Part shown: positions 36,972-49,393 of the stretch, one piece after another
Numbering within the stretch: position 1 is the stretch's first letter
Layout: every line of letters starts with the position of its first letter
Origin: Saccharibacter sp. 17.LH.SD
Lineage (GTDB): Bacteria > Pseudomonadota > Alphaproteobacteria > Acetobacterales > Acetobacteraceae
Direction: 5' to 3'
Length of the DNA: 64,000 nucleotides
Assembly: GCF_009834805.1 (NCBI RefSeq)
Contig: NZ_WVHO01000011.1
Location: 62,001-126,000, forward strand
Notes under the pieces: generated by a model
Told to the model about the DNA's origin: nothing
Databases searched by the model: none
What the model saw: the letters and a program-made list of their open reading frames with translations, nothing else
Program-made: the position numbers and the translations under genes

Positions 36972-37655
36972 TCACCCGGCGGCCTCAACGGTCGCTGCCG
37001 GATATGGCGCGTCCGTATTACGGGCCTTCTTGATTGCATCGCGAACCAGGACAAAGCTGTTTTTAGCGCCTGGAATGGCGCCACGCACCATAATCAGGTT
37101 ACGCTCTTCATCAACAGCTGCAATCTCAAGGTTCTGCGTCGTCACGCGCTCGTCACCCATGTGACCAGCCATCTTCTTGCCCTTGAACACCTTACCAGGA
37201 TCTTGACGTTGACCCGTCGACCCTGCTGAACGGTGACTAATGGACACACCGTGCGAGGCTTCTAGACCGGCAAAGTTGTGGCGTTTCATAACACCCGCAA
37301 ACCCTTTACCTTTACTGCGCCCCGTCACATCAACTTTCTGACCAACCACAAAATGGTTCACAGAAAGCTTAGTGCCTGGCTCAAGCACAGCATCTTCGGC
37401 CACACGGAACTCAACAAGCTTCCGTTTTGGCTCAACCTTCACACGAGCAAAATGCCCACGGTTCGCTTTTGTAACGTGCTTTGCTTTAGCATTTACCGTA
37501 CCAAGCTGAACGGCTGTATAACCGTCGCGCTCCTTTGTACGGGCATCCACAACCTCAAGATTATCGAGGTGCAGCACCGTCACCGGCACATGTGTGCCGT
37601 CTTCCTTAAAGAGCCGGGACATACCCAGCTTTTTTGCAATCAATCCGGTACGCAT
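36972..37655 (-). CDS. rplC: 50S ribosomal protein L3
   Basis: 227 aa from ATG 37655 ([16 protein letters not shown]); the family begins here, so the longer frame to 37688 is rejected. The segment [53 protein letters not shown] near residue 115 is the L3 core that reaches toward the peptidyl transferase centre. L3 nucleates large-subunit assembly. It lies 10 bp after rpsJ. Confidence 0.97.
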   Translation of the reverse strand: MRTGLIAKKLGMSRLFKEDGTHVPVTVLHLDNLEVVDARTKERDGYTAVQLGTVNAKAKHVTKANRGHFARVKVEPKRKLVEFRVAEDAVLEPGTKLSVNHFVVGQKVDVTGRSKGKGFAGVMKRHNFAGLEASHGVSISHRSAGSTGQRQDPGKVFKGKKMAGHMGDERVTTQNLEIAAVDEERNLIMVRGAIPGAKNSFVLVRDAIKKARNTDAPYPAATVEAAG

Positions 37656-37665
37656 CGTCTGGACC

Positions 37666-37974
37666 TTAAAGTTTAATCTCGACATCAACGCCAGCGGCGA
37701 GGTCGAGCTTCATGAGGGCGTCCACGGTCTGCGGAGTTGGCTCAACAATGTCAAGCAACCGACGGTGAGTTCTCATCTCGAACTGTTCGCGGCTTTTCTT
37801 ATCCACATGAGGTGAACGGTTCACGGTAAACCGTGCAATGTGCGTTGGCAAAGGGATAGGACCCCGAACCCGCGCACCCGTACGCTTCGCCGTATTGACG
37901 ATCTCTTTCGTGCTGTTGTCCAACACACGATGATCGTACGCCTTAAGGCGAATGCGGATGTTCTGGTCGTCCAT
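37666..37974 (-). CDS. rpsJ: 30S ribosomal protein S10 (NusE)
   Basis: 102 aa. [71 protein letters not shown] is classic S10. Besides its place in the small subunit head it serves as NusE, binding NusG and NusB in antitermination and transcription-translation coupling; nusG itself is not in this cluster. It follows tuf over 116 bp with a strong stem-loop. Confidence 0.98.
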   Translation of the reverse strand: MDDQNIRIRLKAYDHRVLDNSTKEIVNTAKRTGARVRGPIPLPTHIARFTVNRSPHVDKKSREQFEMRTHRRLLDIVEPTPQTVDALMKLDLAAGVDVEIKL

Positions 37975-38031
37975 GTTTTAATTCATCCAACTTAGTAAAC
38001 CGGGTGCTGTCCTACTGCTATTCCATCTGAA

Positions 38032-38070
38032 ATGGAACCCCGGCTGAAAAAAATTCAGCCGGGGTTCCAT
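38032..38070 (-). other. 17-bp stem-loop between tuf and rpsJ
   Basis: A perfect 17-bp stem (38032-38048 with 38054-38070; core GAACCCCGGCTGAA) and a loop of five T in the mRNA. It begins 20 bases past the tuf stop. No T-run follows the stem on the minus strand, so it is not a canonical terminator; it could be a processing site, a 3'-end protector for tuf mRNA, or a rho-independent terminator of unusual form. Confidence 0.65.
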
Positions 38071-38090
38071 AAATAACGGCCAGAGAGGAC

Positions 38091-39281
38091 TTAGGCTGAA
38101 ATGTCAGCCACAACACCTGCACCTACCGTACGGCCACCCTCACGGATAGCGAAACGGAGGCCTTCATCCATGGCAATCGGAGCAATGAGCTCGACATTCA
38201 TGGTAACGTTATCACCAGGCATCACCATTTCCGTGCCTTCTGGCAGAGTTACAACACCTGTAACGTCTGTCGTACGGAAATAAAACTGCGGACGATAGTT
38301 CGTGAAGAATGGGGTGTGACGTCCACCCTCTTCCTTCGTTAGAACGTATGCCTCAGCCTTGAACTTGCTGTGTGGCGTAATCGTTCCTGGCTTTGCCAAA
38401 ACCTGACCACGCTGCACATCTTCACGCTTCGTTCCACGTAGAAGAGCACCGATGTTATCACCGGCCTCACCACGATCAAGAAGCTTACGGAACATTTCAA
38501 CGCCCGTAACTGTTGTCTTAACCGTAGGCTGCAAGCCAACGATCTCAACTTCGTCACCAACGTTAACCGCACCGCGCTCAACACGACCTGTCACAACCGT
38601 ACCACGACCGGAAATTGAGAACACGTCCTCAATCGGCATCAGGAATGGACGGTCAATTGGACGCTCTGGCTGTGGAATATAGCTGTCAACAGCAGCCATC
38701 AGCTCACGAACAGCCTTCTTACCCTGCTCTTCATTGCTATCCTCAAGAACAGCCAAAGCAGATCCCTTGATGATGGGGATATCATCACCTGGGAAGTCGT
38801 AAGAAGAAAGAAGTTCACGAACTTCCATTTCCACAAGCTCAAGAAGCTCTGGATCGTCAACCTGATCAACCTTATTCAGGAAGACAACCAGCGCTGGCAC
38901 ACCAACCTGACGTGCAAGCAGGATGTGCTCGCGTGTCTGTGGCATTGGACCATCAGCAGCAGACACCACCAACACCGCACCATCCATCTGAGCAGCACCG
39001 GTGATCATGTTCTTCACATAGTCAGCGTGACCTGGGCAGTCCACGTGAGCATAGTGACGATTTTCCGTCTCATACTCAACGTGAGCTGTAGAAATCGTAA
39101 TACCACGAGCACGCTCTTCAGGAGCCTTATCGATCATATCGTAAGCACTGAAGGTCGCGCCACCGGTCTCTGCCAACGTCTTCGTGATTGCAGCGGTCAG
39201 CGTGGTCTTACCGTGGTCAACGTGACCGATGGTGCCGATATTGCAATGCGGCTTATTACGCTCAAACTTAGCCTTTGCCAT
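38091..39281 (-). CDS. tuf: Elongation factor Tu
   Basis: 396 aa. GTP-binding motifs GHVDHGKT near residue 19, DCPGH near residue 81 and NKVD near residue 136 are complete; domains II and III follow (ending [15 protein letters not shown]). EF-Tu brings aminoacyl-tRNA to the ribosomal A site. Upstream lies rpsG directly, without fusA, which is the normal neighbour in the str operon. The region between rpsG and tuf has a stem-loop. A second tuf copy elsewhere is possible and cannot be judged. Confidence 0.98.
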   Translation of the reverse strand: MAKAKFERNKPHCNIGTIGHVDHGKTTLTAAITKTLAETGGATFSAYDMIDKAPEERARGITISTAHVEYETENRHYAHVDCPGHADYVKNMITGAAQMDGAVLVVSAADGPMPQTREHILLARQVGVPALVVFLNKVDQVDDPELLELVEMEVRELLSSYDFPGDDIPIIKGSALAVLEDSNEEQGKKAVRELMAAVDSYIPQPERPIDRPFLMPIEDVFSISGRGTVVTGRVERGAVNVGDEVEIVGLQPTVKTTVTGVEMFRKLLDRGEAGDNIGALLRGTKREDVQRGQVLAKPGTITPHSKFKAEAYVLTKEEGGRHTPFFTNYRPQFYFRTTDVTGVVTLPEGTEMVMPGDNVTMNVELIAPIAMDEGLRFAIREGGRTVGAGVVADISA

Positions 39282-39339
39282 CGTCTCTCTCCAAAACCTT
39301 AGCTCTCATATGAACTCAAGGTATGACTGAAACTTCATG

Positions 39340-39372
39340 CCAGTGCTTCTCATTCAACAAAAGAAACACTGG
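39340..39372 (-). other. Stem-loop between rpsG and tuf
   Basis: In the mRNA CCAGTGTTTCT (39372-39362) pairs with AGAAGCACTGG (39350-39340), with one T-G wobble, over a T-rich 11-base loop. It stands in the 112-bp gap where fusA would normally be. No T-run follows. Confidence 0.5.
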
Positions 39373-39393
39373 AAGCCCTATTACTGGTTCAAA

Positions 39394-39870
39394 TTACCAG
39401 CGATAATGACTGAATGCCTTATTGGCTTCAGCCATACGATGCGTGTCTTCCCGTTTTTTGACGGCAGAACCGCGATTATTGACCGCGTCCATCAGCTCAT
39501 TGGAAAGACGGTCCTGCATGGTGTTCTCACCACGCTTACGAGATGCATCAATCAACCAGCGAATCGCTAGTGCTTGACGACGCTCTGCACGAACCTCAAC
39601 CGGCACCTGATAGGTTGCACCACCAACACGGCGGGAACGCACCTCAACAGCCGGCTTTACGTTATCCAATGCTGAATGAAACATAGCCACTGGATCCGCT
39701 GAAGAACCACCACGGCGACGCAACACTTCCAACGCCCCGTAAACAATACGTTCAGCAGTGGATTTCTTACCATCATACATTAACGCGTTCATGAAACGCG
39801 TGATGACGGCATCTCCAAATTTCGGATCGGGAAGGATCTCACGCTTAACAGCGCGATGACGGCGACTCAT
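39394..39870 (-). CDS. rpsG: 30S ribosomal protein S7
   Basis: 158 aa. [38 protein letters not shown] (as ITRFMNAL), [29 protein letters not shown] and [15 protein letters not shown] are S7 signatures. S7 organises the 3' major domain of 16S rRNA and lies at the E-site; in E. coli it also represses the str operon. It lies 12 bp after rpsL. The next gene is tuf rather than fusA. Confidence 0.98.
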   Translation of the reverse strand: MSRRHRAVKREILPDPKFGDAVITRFMNALMYDGKKSTAERIVYGALEVLRRRGGSSADPVAMFHSALDNVKPAVEVRSRRVGGATYQVPVEVRAERRQALAIRWLIDASRKRGENTMQDRLSNELMDAVNNRGSAVKKREDTHRMAEANKAFSHYRW

Positions 39871-39882
39871 TCCAAATACCCC

Positions 39883-40254
39883 TTATTTCGGCCGCTTAGC
39901 GCCATACAGCGAACGACGCTGACGACGTTTTGCGATACCTTGCGTATCCAACACACCACGAAGAATGTGATACCGCACACCGGGAAGATCCTTCACGCGA
40001 CCACCACGGATGAGCACAACACTATGCTCCTGGAGGTTATGTCCCTCACCAGGAATATAACTCACCACCTCATACCCGTTGGTCAGACGCACTTTGGCAA
40101 CCTTACGCAGGGCGGAGTTCGGTTTCTTCGGTGTTACGGTATAGACACGTGTACAAACACCACGCTTCTGCGGACATCCCTGCAGAGCAGGAACCTTGTT
40201 CCGCTTGGCGGCCGGCTCGCGGCCCTTTGCGATCAACTGGTTGATGGTCGGCAT
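39883..40254 (-). CDS. rpsL: 30S ribosomal protein S12
   Basis: 123 aa from ATG 40254 ([14 protein letters not shown]), the family start; the frame runs further upstream to 40398 but that part has no S12 similarity. [20 protein letters not shown] and [15 protein letters not shown] carry the two lysines whose mutation gives streptomycin resistance, here both wild-type. S12 monitors codon-anticodon pairing at the decoding centre. It begins the str section, 324 bp after rpoC, the largest gap in the cluster, where a new promoter is likely. Confidence 0.97.
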   Translation of the reverse strand: MPTINQLIAKGREPAAKRNKVPALQGCPQKRGVCTRVYTVTPKKPNSALRKVAKVRLTNGYEVVSYIPGEGHNLQEHSVVLIRGGRVKDLPGVRYHILRGVLDTQGIAKRRQRRSLYGAKRPK

Positions 40255-40578
40255 GCGCCCTTCCCAATCCTTGTCCATATGCGGACAGAAGTCATTCTCC
40301 TGTCTCGACATCCGTTCAAACCGACACGCGGCTGAACCGCCTGCCTTCGCACAACACGAAAGAAAGAAAGTGACACTCACTCTCTTTCCACACTCCATAC
40401 CCCTGGGCTTAACCCCTTTTCTTCTGAAAAGAAAGTAGCACCAGACGTGATTCTTTTTCTTGGGACGATTCCTTCATCTCTAATGAGCGGGAACTGTCTA
40501 GGCCGCGGAGCCTAAGTTGAGTCGTCCTAAGAGTCAAGTCTCTCCCTAAAAAGAGAGAGACTTGATCATCAAAAAACA
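40255..40578 (-). promoter_or_regulatory. 324-bp rpoC-rpsL gap with stem-loop and candidate rpsL promoter
   Basis: Just past the rpoC stop, TCAAGTCTCTC (40534-40544) and GAGAGACTTGA (40555-40565) form an 11-bp stem whose loop holds a T-run in the mRNA. On the minus strand TTGACT (40537-40532) and TAGGCT (40514-40509) are 17 bp apart and could be a promoter for rpsL, overlapping the stem. The remaining 250 bases are leader sequence with no gene; the frame running into rpsL there has no family match. Confidence 0.4.
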
Positions 40579-43500
40579 TTACTCCGCTGCGTCTTCAACT
40601 GCAGGTGTACTCTTCTTCACCCGAGCTGGCTTCTCTCCTACAGCCAGATTCCGCAACCGGCGCATCGTTCCACCCGTCCCTGCAGGGATGAGGCGACCCA
40701 CGATGACGTTTTCCTTCAATCCACCAAGTGTATCCACCTTACCTGATGTCGCGGCATCAGTGAGGACACGCGTGGTTTCTTGGAAGGATGCTGCAGAGAT
40801 AAAGGACTGCGTCTGGAGAGACGCCTTAGTGATACCCTGGAGAATCGGCATCGCCTTCGCTGGCTCACGTCCGTTCGCGAGAAGTTCTTTATTCTCGATC
40901 TCGAACTCAACCCGATCCACCGTCTCACCAATGAGATATGTCGAGTCACCCGGCTCTAAGATCTCAACCTTTTGCAGCATCTGACGAACAATCACTTCGA
41001 TGTGTTTGTCGTTAATTTTCACACCCTGCAGTCGGTAAACATCCTGAATTTCATTCACCAGGTAATCCGACAAGGCCTCCATCCCCATGACTTTCAAAAT
41101 ATCATGAGGAACACGAGGACCATCAACCAATGGGTCACCTTTCTGTACGAAGTCACCTTCCTGAACAGAAATATGTTTACCCTTTGGAATTAGATAGTCT
41201 GTCTGTTCTCCGGTTTCATCATTCTTCACAATGATGCTGCGCTTGGATTTATAATCCTTACCGAATTCAACACGTCCATCACCTTCGGCGATAATCGCAT
41301 GATCCTTCGGACGACGCGCCTCGAACAACTCAGCAACACGTGGCAAACCACCGGTAATATCACGTGTCTTGGAGCCCTCACGCGGAATACGCGCTAATAC
41401 GTCCCCTGCATGCACCTGCGCCCCGTTTTCCACTGATAGAATACTATCTGGAGACAAGAAGTAACGCGCTTCGTTACCATTCGCCAGACGCACAACATTC
41501 CCATCAGCATCTTTAAGCTGCAAACGGGGACGCAGATCCACGCCCTTAGCGGCATGCTTGTAGTCAACGACCACACGCGATGTCAGACCCGTTACCTCAT
41601 CCACACGCTCGACAAGGGTAATACTGTCGATCAAGTCGAGATATTCAACTGTTCCCGCTTGCTCTGTGATGATTGGCAATGTGTATGGATCCCACTCAGC
41701 CATTTTATGGCCGCGCTCCACCTCTTGCCCTTCGGACACCATCAAACGTGCCCCATAAGGAACGCGATAACGGCCCCGCTCGGCACCATTCTCATCCGTT
41801 ATCAGGATTTCACAGTTTCGAGACATCACAACCGGAACGTTTTGTGAGTTTTCCACCACATTCCGATTCCGGATCGTCACCTTACCTTCACGGAAAGCCT
41901 CAACCATGGACTGTTCAGCACCGCGTGTTGCGGCCCCACCAATGTGGAAGGTACGCATCGTCAGCTGCGTTCCAGGCTCACCAATGGACTGAGCCGCAAT
42001 AACGCCGACAGCCTCACCAATGTTAACAGGTGTTCCACGCGCCAAGTCGCGCCCATAGCAATGAGCACAGATACCCGCCTGACTATCACATGTCAGAACT
42101 GACCGTATCTCAAGACTTTCAACACCTGCGCTTTCCAGAAGTTCAACGTCAGCTTCTGCCAAAAGCGTATTACGTGGCAAGAGTAACTCACCCGACGTTG
42201 GATGCAGGACATCGCGAGCCAACGTACGACCCAATGCACGCTCACCCAAGGAGGCAACCACCTCCCCGCTATCCATCACCGCGCGAACGACAAGACCACG
42301 TTCACTTTCACAATCCACCTCGGTAATGATGCAATCTTGTGCAACATCAACCAAACGGCGTGTCAGGTAACCCGAGTTTGCGGTCTTCAGAGCCGTATCT
42401 GCCAAGCCCTTACGCGCACCATGACTTGAGGTAAAGTAATCGAGAACCGACAAACCTTCTTTAAAGTTCGCCACAATAGGTTGCTCAATAATTTCACCTG
42501 ATGGCTTCACCATCAGTCCGCGCATACCGGCCAGCTGTTTCATCTGTGCTGGTGACCCACGAGCCCCTGAGTGGCTCATCATCCACACAGAATTGGTCGG
42601 TTTCCCTAAGACTTGCTTGGAGATTTCCTTCAACATCGCCGCCTGCACTTCATCCGTGCAACGAGACCACGCATCCACAACCTTGTTATAACGCTCGCCA
42701 GCCGTAATCAGACCTTCCTGATATTGCTGCTCGAACTCTTTTACCTCAGCCGCAGTACGGTCCACCAAACCAGCCTTTTCCTTTGGAACGATCATATCGT
42801 CCTTACCAAAGGAAATACCCGCCATAGCAGCATGACGGAAACCCAAGCTCATTAAGCGATCACAGAAAATAACCGCCTCTTTCTGACCGCAATGACGATA
42901 AACGGTATCGATCACGTCAGAGACATTTTTCTTCGTCAGCTGCTTATTCACCAAGCTGAAAGGAATGGCCGGATGACGTGGCAAAATCTGAGCAACCAAA
43001 GCACGCCCTGGTGTCGTCAATAATGTTTGACGCACAGTCTTACCATCTTCACCCATCGTTTCGAGGCGAAGACGTATTTTATCATGCAGCTTCAAAGCAC
43101 CCGCTGCCATAGCGGCTTCAATCTCTGACACCGTTGCATAAGCAGGAGGACCAGCCTTAACAACCTTACCATCCTCGATCACTGCTTCATCTGGCGTCAG
43201 GCGATATTCTGGTACCTCTAAGCTGAGATAATACAACCCTAAAACAATATCCTGAGAAGGCACGATAATGGGCTTACCATTAGCCGGGCTCAAAATATTG
43301 TTGGTCGACATCATCAGCACACGCGCTTCAAGCTGCGCCTCGAGAGACAATGGCACATGAACAGCCATCTGGTCGCCATCGAAGTCAGCATTAAAAGCGG
43401 TGCAAACAAGCGGATGAAGTTGGATAGCTTTACCTTCAACCAAGCTTGGCTCAAAAGCTTGAATACCAAGACGATGCAAGGTCGGAGCACGATTGAGCAT

Positions 43501-44895
43501 CACGGGATGTTCACGAATGACCTCTTCGAGAATATCCCAAACCTCTGGACGCTCTTTCTCCACCATCCGCTTTGCAGCCTTGATGGTTGTTGCGTGACCA
43601 TATTTCTCCAATTTGGAGTAAATAAATGGCTTGAAGAGCTCAAGCGCCATCTTCTTTGGTAAACCGCATTGATGTAGCTTTAACTCAGGCCCGACAACGA
43701 TCACCGAACGGCCTGAATAATCGACGCGCTTACCCAAAAGGTTTTGACGGAAGCGCCCCTGCTTCCCCTTCAGCATGTCTGAAAGAGACTTCAACGGACG
43801 CTTGTTAGCTCCCGTAATCGCCCGTCCCCGACGACCGTTATCAAACAAGGCATCCACAGCTTCTTGAAGCATACGCTTCTCGTTGCGCACGATAATATCA
43901 GGCGCACGAAGCTCCATGAGACGCTTCAAACGATTGTTACGGTTGATAACACGGCGATAGAGATCGTTCAGATCGGATGTTGCAAAACGCCCGCCATCCA
44001 GTGGAACCAGTGGACGCAATTCCGGTGGAATCACAGGAACAATGTCCATGATCATCCACTCAGGACGCGCACCACTTTCCACAAACGACTCAACCATCTT
44101 GAGACGCTTCACCAGCTTTTTACGCGCTGCCTCTGACGTCGCTTTGCGCAATTTCTTACGCATGATGGTTTTTTCGGAATCGCCCTCCATGACTTCTGTG
44201 TCATAGTCGAACGGGTCTGGATCGCCACGCTCACGTGCAGCTCGACTTAACGCACGCTCTTGCTCGTTGGGTATACCCCAATCATAGCTGGAAAGAGCGC
44301 GCTTAATCGCCTCAGCACCGATACCAACATCTAGGCCGGAATCAGCATATTCATCCAGAAGCTCTTCACAGCGAACCTCATCCAAGAGGTACTGATCGCG
44401 GCGCTTCCCGTGCTTATAAGAATCAACCTGGTCGGACTCACAGACCCCTTTATCGAGAACAAGAAACTTCTCGAAATATAGGACAGGCTCGACATCTTTA
44501 AGAGGCAGGTCAAGCATCGTCGCAATACGGCTAGGGAGCGACTTCAAGAACCAAATATGCGCTACTGGCGCTGCAAGGTCGATATGCCCCATGCGCTCGC
44601 GGCGCACTTTTGCCAACGTAACCTCGACACCGCATTTTTCACACACGATGCCACGAAATTTCATTCGTTTATATTTACCGCACAGGCACTCATAGTCCTT
44701 TGTTGGACCAAAAATCCGTGCGCAAAAAAGACCATCACGCTCGGGCTTAAAGGTGCGGTAGTTAATTGTCTCTGGTTTTTTAATTTCACCATAAGACCAG
44801 GAACGAATCTGCTCACTGGACGCGAGCTGAATTCGAATCTGATCAAAGCTAACAGATTGACCAGATTGCCCCAAAATCTTCATGAGTTCGTTCAT
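40579..44895 (-). CDS. rpoC: RNA polymerase beta-prime subunit
   Basis: 1438 aa from ATG 44895 ([10 protein letters not shown]). The N-terminal zinc site [20 protein letters not shown] is near residue 71, the catalytic [15 protein letters not shown] near residue 465, the bridge helix/trigger-loop region around residues 780-950 and a second zinc site ([15 protein letters not shown]) near residue 885. It forms the active centre of transcription. It follows rpoB by 82 bp with a hairpin between. Length is typical for alphaproteobacteria. No split or intein is seen. Confidence 0.98.
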   Translation of the reverse strand: MNELMKILGQSGQSVSFDQIRIQLASSEQIRSWSYGEIKKPETINYRTFKPERDGLFCARIFGPTKDYECLCGKYKRMKFRGIVCEKCGVEVTLAKVRRERMGHIDLAAPVAHIWFLKSLPSRIATMLDLPLKDVEPVLYFEKFLVLDKGVCESDQVDSYKHGKRRDQYLLDEVRCEELLDEYADSGLDVGIGAEAIKRALSSYDWGIPNEQERALSRAARERGDPDPFDYDTEVMEGDSEKTIMRKKLRKATSEAARKKLVKRLKMVESFVESGARPEWMIMDIVPVIPPELRPLVPLDGGRFATSDLNDLYRRVINRNNRLKRLMELRAPDIIVRNEKRMLQEAVDALFDNGRRGRAITGANKRPLKSLSDMLKGKQGRFRQNLLGKRVDYSGRSVIVVGPELKLHQCGLPKKMALELFKPFIYSKLEKYGHATTIKAAKRMVEKERPEVWDILEEVIREHPVMLNRAPTLHRLGIQAFEPSLVEGKAIQLHPLVCTAFNADFDGDQMAVHVPLSLEAQLEARVLMMSTNNILSPANGKPIIVPSQDIVLGLYYLSLEVPEYRLTPDEAVIEDGKVVKAGPPAYATVSEIEAAMAAGALKLHDKIRLRLETMGEDGKTVRQTLLTTPGRALVAQILPRHPAIPFSLVNKQLTKKNVSDVIDTVYRHCGQKEAVIFCDRLMSLGFRHAAMAGISFGKDDMIVPKEKAGLVDRTAAEVKEFEQQYQEGLITAGERYNKVVDAWSRCTDEVQAAMLKEISKQVLGKPTNSVWMMSHSGARGSPAQMKQLAGMRGLMVKPSGEIIEQPIVANFKEGLSVLDYFTSSHGARKGLADTALKTANSGYLTRRLVDVAQDCIITEVDCESERGLVVRAVMDSGEVVASLGERALGRTLARDVLHPTSGELLLPRNTLLAEADVELLESAGVESLEIRSVLTCDSQAGICAHCYGRDLARGTPVNIGEAVGVIAAQSIGEPGTQLTMRTFHIGGAATRGAEQSMVEAFREGKVTIRNRNVVENSQNVPVVMSRNCEILITDENGAERGRYRVPYGARLMVSEGQEVERGHKMAEWDPYTLPIITEQAGTVEYLDLIDSITLVERVDEVTGLTSRVVVDYKHAAKGVDLRPRLQLKDADGNVVRLANGNEARYFLSPDSILSVENGAQVHAGDVLARIPREGSKTRDITGGLPRVAELFEARRPKDHAIIAEGDGRVEFGKDYKSKRSIIVKNDETGEQTDYLIPKGKHISVQEGDFVQKGDPLVDGPRVPHDILKVMGMEALSDYLVNEIQDVYRLQGVKINDKHIEVIVRQMLQKVEILEPGDSTYLIGETVDRVEFEIENKELLANGREPAKAMPILQGITKASLQTQSFISAASFQETTRVLTDAATSGKVDTLGGLKENVIVGRLIPAGTGGTMRRLRNLAVGEKPARVKKSTPAVEDAAE

Positions 44896-44911
44896 GCGCC
44901 GAAACCCCACT

Positions 44912-44936
44912 GTGCCGCACGGCGTCCCGCCGGCAC
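44912..44936 (-). other. Stem-loop between rpoB and rpoC
   Basis: GTGCCG (44936-44931 on the minus strand) and CGGCAC (44917-44912) form a GC-rich 6-bp stem with a 13-base loop that can pair further inside. It ends 17 bases before the rpoC start codon, so it could lower or couple rpoC translation. Confidence 0.4.
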
Positions 44937-44977
44937 GTTAAAAATGAACTATAACGAAAGAGAAGGAAGCACCGTTG

Positions 44978-47900
44978 TCACGATGCCCCTTGCTCAAGTT
45001 CAACATTCAAACCAAGCGACTTCAGCTCTTTAACCAAGACATTGAAGCTTTCTGGAATACCAGCTTCAAAATCATCTTGCTCACGCACAATCGCTTCATA
45101 AACCTTCGTACGACCAGACACGTCATCCGACTTCACTGTCAGCATTTCTTGAAGTGTATAGGCCGCTCCGTAAGCTTCCAGAGCCCAGACCTCCATCTCA
45201 CCAAAACGCTGCCCACCGAACTGAGCCTTACCGCCGAGTGGTTGCTGTGTAACCAACGAATATGGACCAATCGAACGAGCATGAATCTTATCATCAACAA
45301 GATGATGAAGCTTCAGCATGTAGATATAGCCGACCGTTGTTTGACGTTCAAACTTCTCACCCGTCCGCCCATCAATCAACTGGGATTGACCTGATTTATC
45401 CACCCCTGCCTTAACCAGCATCTCTTCAATATCGGGTATTGAGGCACCGTCAAACACAGGTGTCGCAATCGGCACACCCTTACGCAGGTTGTTAGCAAGC
45501 TCGATAAGCTCATCATTGGACATAGTCGCAATATCATCTTGATAGACACGCTCACCATAGACCTCTTTCAAGCGATCCAAGAGCTCCTGTCGACGCTCAC
45601 CAGTTCTCTGGTAATCATCGACAATAGTCGCGATGCTCTGGCCAATATTGGCACAAGCCCAACCTAAATGCGTCTCGAGAATCTGCCCCACATTCATACG
45701 TGACGGCACGCCAAGTGGGTTCAGTACCAAGTCAACCGCCTGCCCATTCTCCAAAAATGGCATGTCCTCTACAGGAACAACGCGGGAAACCACACCCTTG
45801 TTCCCGTGACGACCCGCCATTTTATCGCCCGGCTGAAGCTTACGCTTCACAGCAATGAAGACTTTTACCATCTTCATCACGCCAGGAGGCAATTCATCAC
45901 CTCGCTGAAGCTTCTCAACCTTGTTGTCAAAGCGGCCATTGATAGAGCGTACGGCTTCATCAAACTCACGGCACAGCGTTTCCAACTCGGCACTTACAGC
46001 CGGATCTGCCACCGGAATATTACGCCATGCACGACGTGGGTGCTCATCCAGCACTTGCGGCGTAATATCCGTCCCTGCACGAATACCCTTGAAACCTGCA
46101 GCCGCCTTCTGACCAAGCAAATGCTCGCGCAATCGGCTAAAGAAACTACGCTCCTGGATCAAACGCTCGTCATCACGATCTTTTGCCAAACGCTCAATCT
46201 CTGCGCGCTCAATCGCCATCGCACGCTCATCTTTATCCACACCGCGGCGGGAGAAGACACGCACATCGACAACTGTACCACTCGTTCCTGGTGGCAATTT
46301 CAATGAGGTATCACGCACATCTGACGCTTTTTCACCGAAGATGGCTCGCAGGAGTTTTTCCTCTGGCGTCATTGGGCTTTCACCCTTAGGCGTCACTTTA
46401 CCGATGAGGATGTCCCCAGGATTGACCTCGGCACCGACGTAAACGATCCCCGCCTCATCAAGATTCCGAAGAGCCTCTTCACCGACGTTAGGAATATCGC
46501 GCGTAATCTCTTCCTGTCCAAGCTTCGTATCACGAGCCATGACCTCAAATTCTTCAATATGAATTGAAGTAAAGATGTCATCACGCGCAATACGCTCAGA
46601 AATCAGGATGGAATCTTCAAAGTTGTACCCATTCCACGGCATAAAGGCGACCAGAACGTTACGCCCTAACGCCAATTCGCCCAACTCTGTAGACGGACCA
46701 TCAGCAATAATATCACCCGCGCCAACACGATCACCAACCCTCACCAAAGGACGTTGATTCAAACATGTTGACTGGTTAGAGCGCATATATTTGCGCAAAC
46801 GATAAATATCGACACCTTGGGTAGAGCCGTTTTCATCGGTCGCACGAATAACGATACGCGCACCATCAAGCTGATCTACGATACCGCCACGCTTCGCAAC
46901 AATAGCAGCACCGGAGTCATGAGCAACTGGGCCTTCCATTCCAGTCCCTACCAACGGCGCATCAGCACGCACCAATGGCACAGCCTGACGTTGCATGTTG
47001 GATCCCATGAGCGCACGGTTCGCGTCATCGTTCTCAAGGAACGGGATCAATGCAGCAGCGACAGAAACCAATTGCTTTGGTGAAACGTCGCACGCTGTTA
47101 CTTGAGCCGGCGGCACCAAGCGGAAGTCACCTGTCTGACGAACAGCTACAAGCTCGTCAACCAAGCGACCATCCTGCTGCTTCGCATCGGCCTGTGCAAC
47201 AATCAGCCGTTCCTCTTCCATGGCGGAAAGATATTTCCAACCATCTTGAAGAACACCATCTTTTACCAGGCGATAAGGCGTTTCAATAAATCCGTATTGA
47301 TTGACCTTCGCATACGTTGCCAGCGAGTTAATCAACCCAATATTTGGCCCTTCAGGCGTTTCAATCGGGCAGATACGTCCATAGTGCGTTGGATGAACGT
47401 CACGCACCTCAAAGCCCGCACGCTCACGCGTAAGACCACCCGGCCCCAAGGCCGATAGACGACGCTTATGCGTTACTTCTGAGAGCGGATTGGTCTGATC
47501 CATGAACTGGCTAAGCTGCGAAGAACCAAAGAACTCACGCACAGCCGCCGCTGCTGGTTTCGCGTTGATCAGATCATGTGGCATGACCGTGTCAATATCC
47601 ACAGACCCCATACGCTCGCGGATGGCACGCTCCATACGAAGCAAACCAATACGATACTGATTCTCCATCAACTCGCCGACGGAGCGAACACGACGGTTTC
47701 CTAGATTATCAATATCATCAACCTGACCACGCCCATCCTTAAGATCACAAAGAACCTTAACCGTGCGGATGATGTCTTCTTTACGCAATGTCCGAAGTGT
47801 GTCGGGAGCATCTACATCGAGACGCATATTCATCTTCACACGGCCGACAGCAGAAAGATCATAGCGATCTGACTCAAAAAACAGACCACGCAGCATAGCT

Positions 47901-49147
47901 TCCGCCGTTTCGCGCGTTGGGGGCTCACCCGGACGCATGATACGATAAATATCGATCAATGCTTCTTCACGCGACGTATTCTTATCCGCCATCAATGTAT
48001 TGCGGATCCAAGGGCCGTGCGCCCCATCAATCGCAAGAATGGGCAGCTCTGTCAGACCCAACTCTTCTAGAGCTGTCAGATTTTCTTCTGTTAACTCTTC
48101 ACCCGCTTCCGCATAGATCTCACCCGTCTGCTCATTCACCAAGTCATGAGCAATGAAACGGCCTAAGATATCCAGGCGACCAACATGCACAACACGCGTT
48201 TTCTCTGCAATTTTTCTTACAACGCGTGCTGTTAACTTTGTCCCGGCCTCAGCAACCACTTCTCCAGTGTCCGCATCCACCAAGGGGCTCAGCAATTTTA
48301 GACCACGGAATGCATCAGGATCAAATGGACGCGCCCACTCATTCCCTGCACGTGTGAACGGCACGATACCGTAGAAGCTCGAGAGGATCTCATCCTCATC
48401 CATGCCGCTTACTTCAAGGATATCAACATCACCACCAGCCGCGAGCTTCGCCTCGCGAGCCTTACGAGAGTTTTCCCCTTCTAAGGCATAAAGCAGGGTC
48501 GTGACGGGCAATTTCCGCTTACGGTCAATACGAACATGGATGATATCACGCGCGTCAAACTCGAAATCCAACCATGACCCACGGTAAGGAATCACACGTG
48601 CGGCAAAAAGATATTTACCTGACGAATGTGTCTTACCTTTATCATGATCAAAGAAAACACCAGGGCTACGGTGCATCTGAGAAACGATAACACGCTCAGT
48701 TCCGTTAATAATGAACGTACCGTTATCGGTCATGAGTGGCATATCACCCATGTAAACAGGCTGTTCTTTCAAATCATGAATAGAACGAGACCCTGTATCC
48801 TCGTCGATATCCCACGTCGTCAGACGTAAAACAACCTTCAGCGGCGCCGCATATGTCAAACCACGTTGAATGCATTCTTCAACGTCATATTTTGGTTCTT
48901 CAAATTCATAATACTGAAAATCCAGTCGCCCACGACCAGCAAAATCATGAATTGGAAAAACAGAACGGAATACCTCCTGAAGGCCAGCCATTTCACGGCT
49001 CTCAGGGCGAATATTCATTTGCAAGAAAGCCTCATAAGAAGCTCGCTGCACGTCAATCAAATTTGGCATCGGCGCAATTTCGGGAATACGCCCGAAGCTC
49101 TTGCGGATCCTCTTACGCCCTGTGAACGATTTTGTGATCGCGTTCAT
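44978..49147 (-). CDS. rpoB: RNA polymerase beta subunit
   Basis: 1389 aa from ATG 49147 ([20 protein letters not shown]), the usual start in the group; the frame extends 25 codons more. The rifampicin pocket [22 protein letters not shown] keeps the Asp, His and Ser residues of sensitive enzymes; one Asn found in E. coli is Thr here. [10 protein letters not shown] and the C-terminal [38 protein letters not shown] are catalytic and clamp segments. Preceded by a 246-bp gap with a TATAAT element. Together with rpoC it forms the polymerase catalytic core. Confidence 0.98.
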   Translation of the reverse strand: MNAITKSFTGRKRIRKSFGRIPEIAPMPNLIDVQRASYEAFLQMNIRPESREMAGLQEVFRSVFPIHDFAGRGRLDFQYYEFEEPKYDVEECIQRGLTYAAPLKVVLRLTTWDIDEDTGSRSIHDLKEQPVYMGDMPLMTDNGTFIINGTERVIVSQMHRSPGVFFDHDKGKTHSSGKYLFAARVIPYRGSWLDFEFDARDIIHVRIDRKRKLPVTTLLYALEGENSRKAREAKLAAGGDVDILEVSGMDEDEILSSFYGIVPFTRAGNEWARPFDPDAFRGLKLLSPLVDADTGEVVAEAGTKLTARVVRKIAEKTRVVHVGRLDILGRFIAHDLVNEQTGEIYAEAGEELTEENLTALEELGLTELPILAIDGAHGPWIRNTLMADKNTSREEALIDIYRIMRPGEPPTRETAEAMLRGLFFESDRYDLSAVGRVKMNMRLDVDAPDTLRTLRKEDIIRTVKVLCDLKDGRGQVDDIDNLGNRRVRSVGELMENQYRIGLLRMERAIRERMGSVDIDTVMPHDLINAKPAAAAVREFFGSSQLSQFMDQTNPLSEVTHKRRLSALGPGGLTRERAGFEVRDVHPTHYGRICPIETPEGPNIGLINSLATYAKVNQYGFIETPYRLVKDGVLQDGWKYLSAMEEERLIVAQADAKQQDGRLVDELVAVRQTGDFRLVPPAQVTACDVSPKQLVSVAAALIPFLENDDANRALMGSNMQRQAVPLVRADAPLVGTGMEGPVAHDSGAAIVAKRGGIVDQLDGARIVIRATDENGSTQGVDIYRLRKYMRSNQSTCLNQRPLVRVGDRVGAGDIIADGPSTELGELALGRNVLVAFMPWNGYNFEDSILISERIARDDIFTSIHIEEFEVMARDTKLGQEEITRDIPNVGEEALRNLDEAGIVYVGAEVNPGDILIGKVTPKGESPMTPEEKLLRAIFGEKASDVRDTSLKLPPGTSGTVVDVRVFSRRGVDKDERAMAIERAEIERLAKDRDDERLIQERSFFSRLREHLLGQKAAAGFKGIRAGTDITPQVLDEHPRRAWRNIPVADPAVSAELETLCREFDEAVRSINGRFDNKVEKLQRGDELPPGVMKMVKVFIAVKRKLQPGDKMAGRHGNKGVVSRVVPVEDMPFLENGQAVDLVLNPLGVPSRMNVGQILETHLGWACANIGQSIATIVDDYQRTGERRQELLDRLKEVYGERVYQDDIATMSNDELIELANNLRKGVPIATPVFDGASIPDIEEMLVKAGVDKSGQSQLIDGRTGEKFERQTTVGYIYMLKLHHLVDDKIHARSIGPYSLVTQQPLGGKAQFGGQRFGEMEVWALEAYGAAYTLQEMLTVKSDDVSGRTKVYEAIVREQDDFEAGIPESFNVLVKELKSLGLNVELEQGAS

Positions 49148-49282
49148 CTCATCCTGCCCCTGCACCAGACCTCCGAGTCGCCCGCCTTCGTCTGGCATAA
49201 AATCTATAAAGAACTCTGCCAAAACGTCAGACGACTTGAACGGCTGATTTATCCATATCTGTGACGCATAACGAAACGCTTC

Positions 49283-49313
49283 ATTATATAAGCGCTTTTC
49301 CCGTCAACGGCAA
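49283..49313 (-). promoter_or_regulatory. Candidate rpoB promoter
   Basis: A perfect TATAAT (minus strand, 49288-49283) lies in the rplL-rpoB gap. Possible -35 elements are TTGCCG at 49313-49308 (19-bp spacing) and TTGACG at 49307-49302 (13-bp spacing); neither spacing is ideal. A second start site for rpoBC would allow polymerase control separate from L10/L7/L12. Confidence 0.33.
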
Positions 49314-49393
49314 ATGGGGCGGGACCGCTATGCAGCACCCGCCCACCTACCTTCAGCAACCTTTTGATATCAAAGGCCGCTTTAGATCGACTC

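Noticed and set aside
40255-40398. 48-residue N-terminal extension of rpsL
   Set aside because: S12 starts at MPTINQ in the family; the extension is Cys-rich, without family similarity, and lies in the leader after rpoC.
41554-43662. Several plus-strand frames opposite rpoC
   Set aside because: They are antisense shadows of a conserved coding region, with no ribosome sites or recognisable domains.
45806-46306. 166-codon plus-strand frame opposite rpoB
   Set aside because: A shadow frame across a highly conserved rpoB region; no support for coding.
47461-47560. Asn-to-Thr difference in the rifampicin pocket of RpoB
   Set aside because: The key Asp, His and Ser residues are wild-type; the change looks like natural variation rather than resistance.
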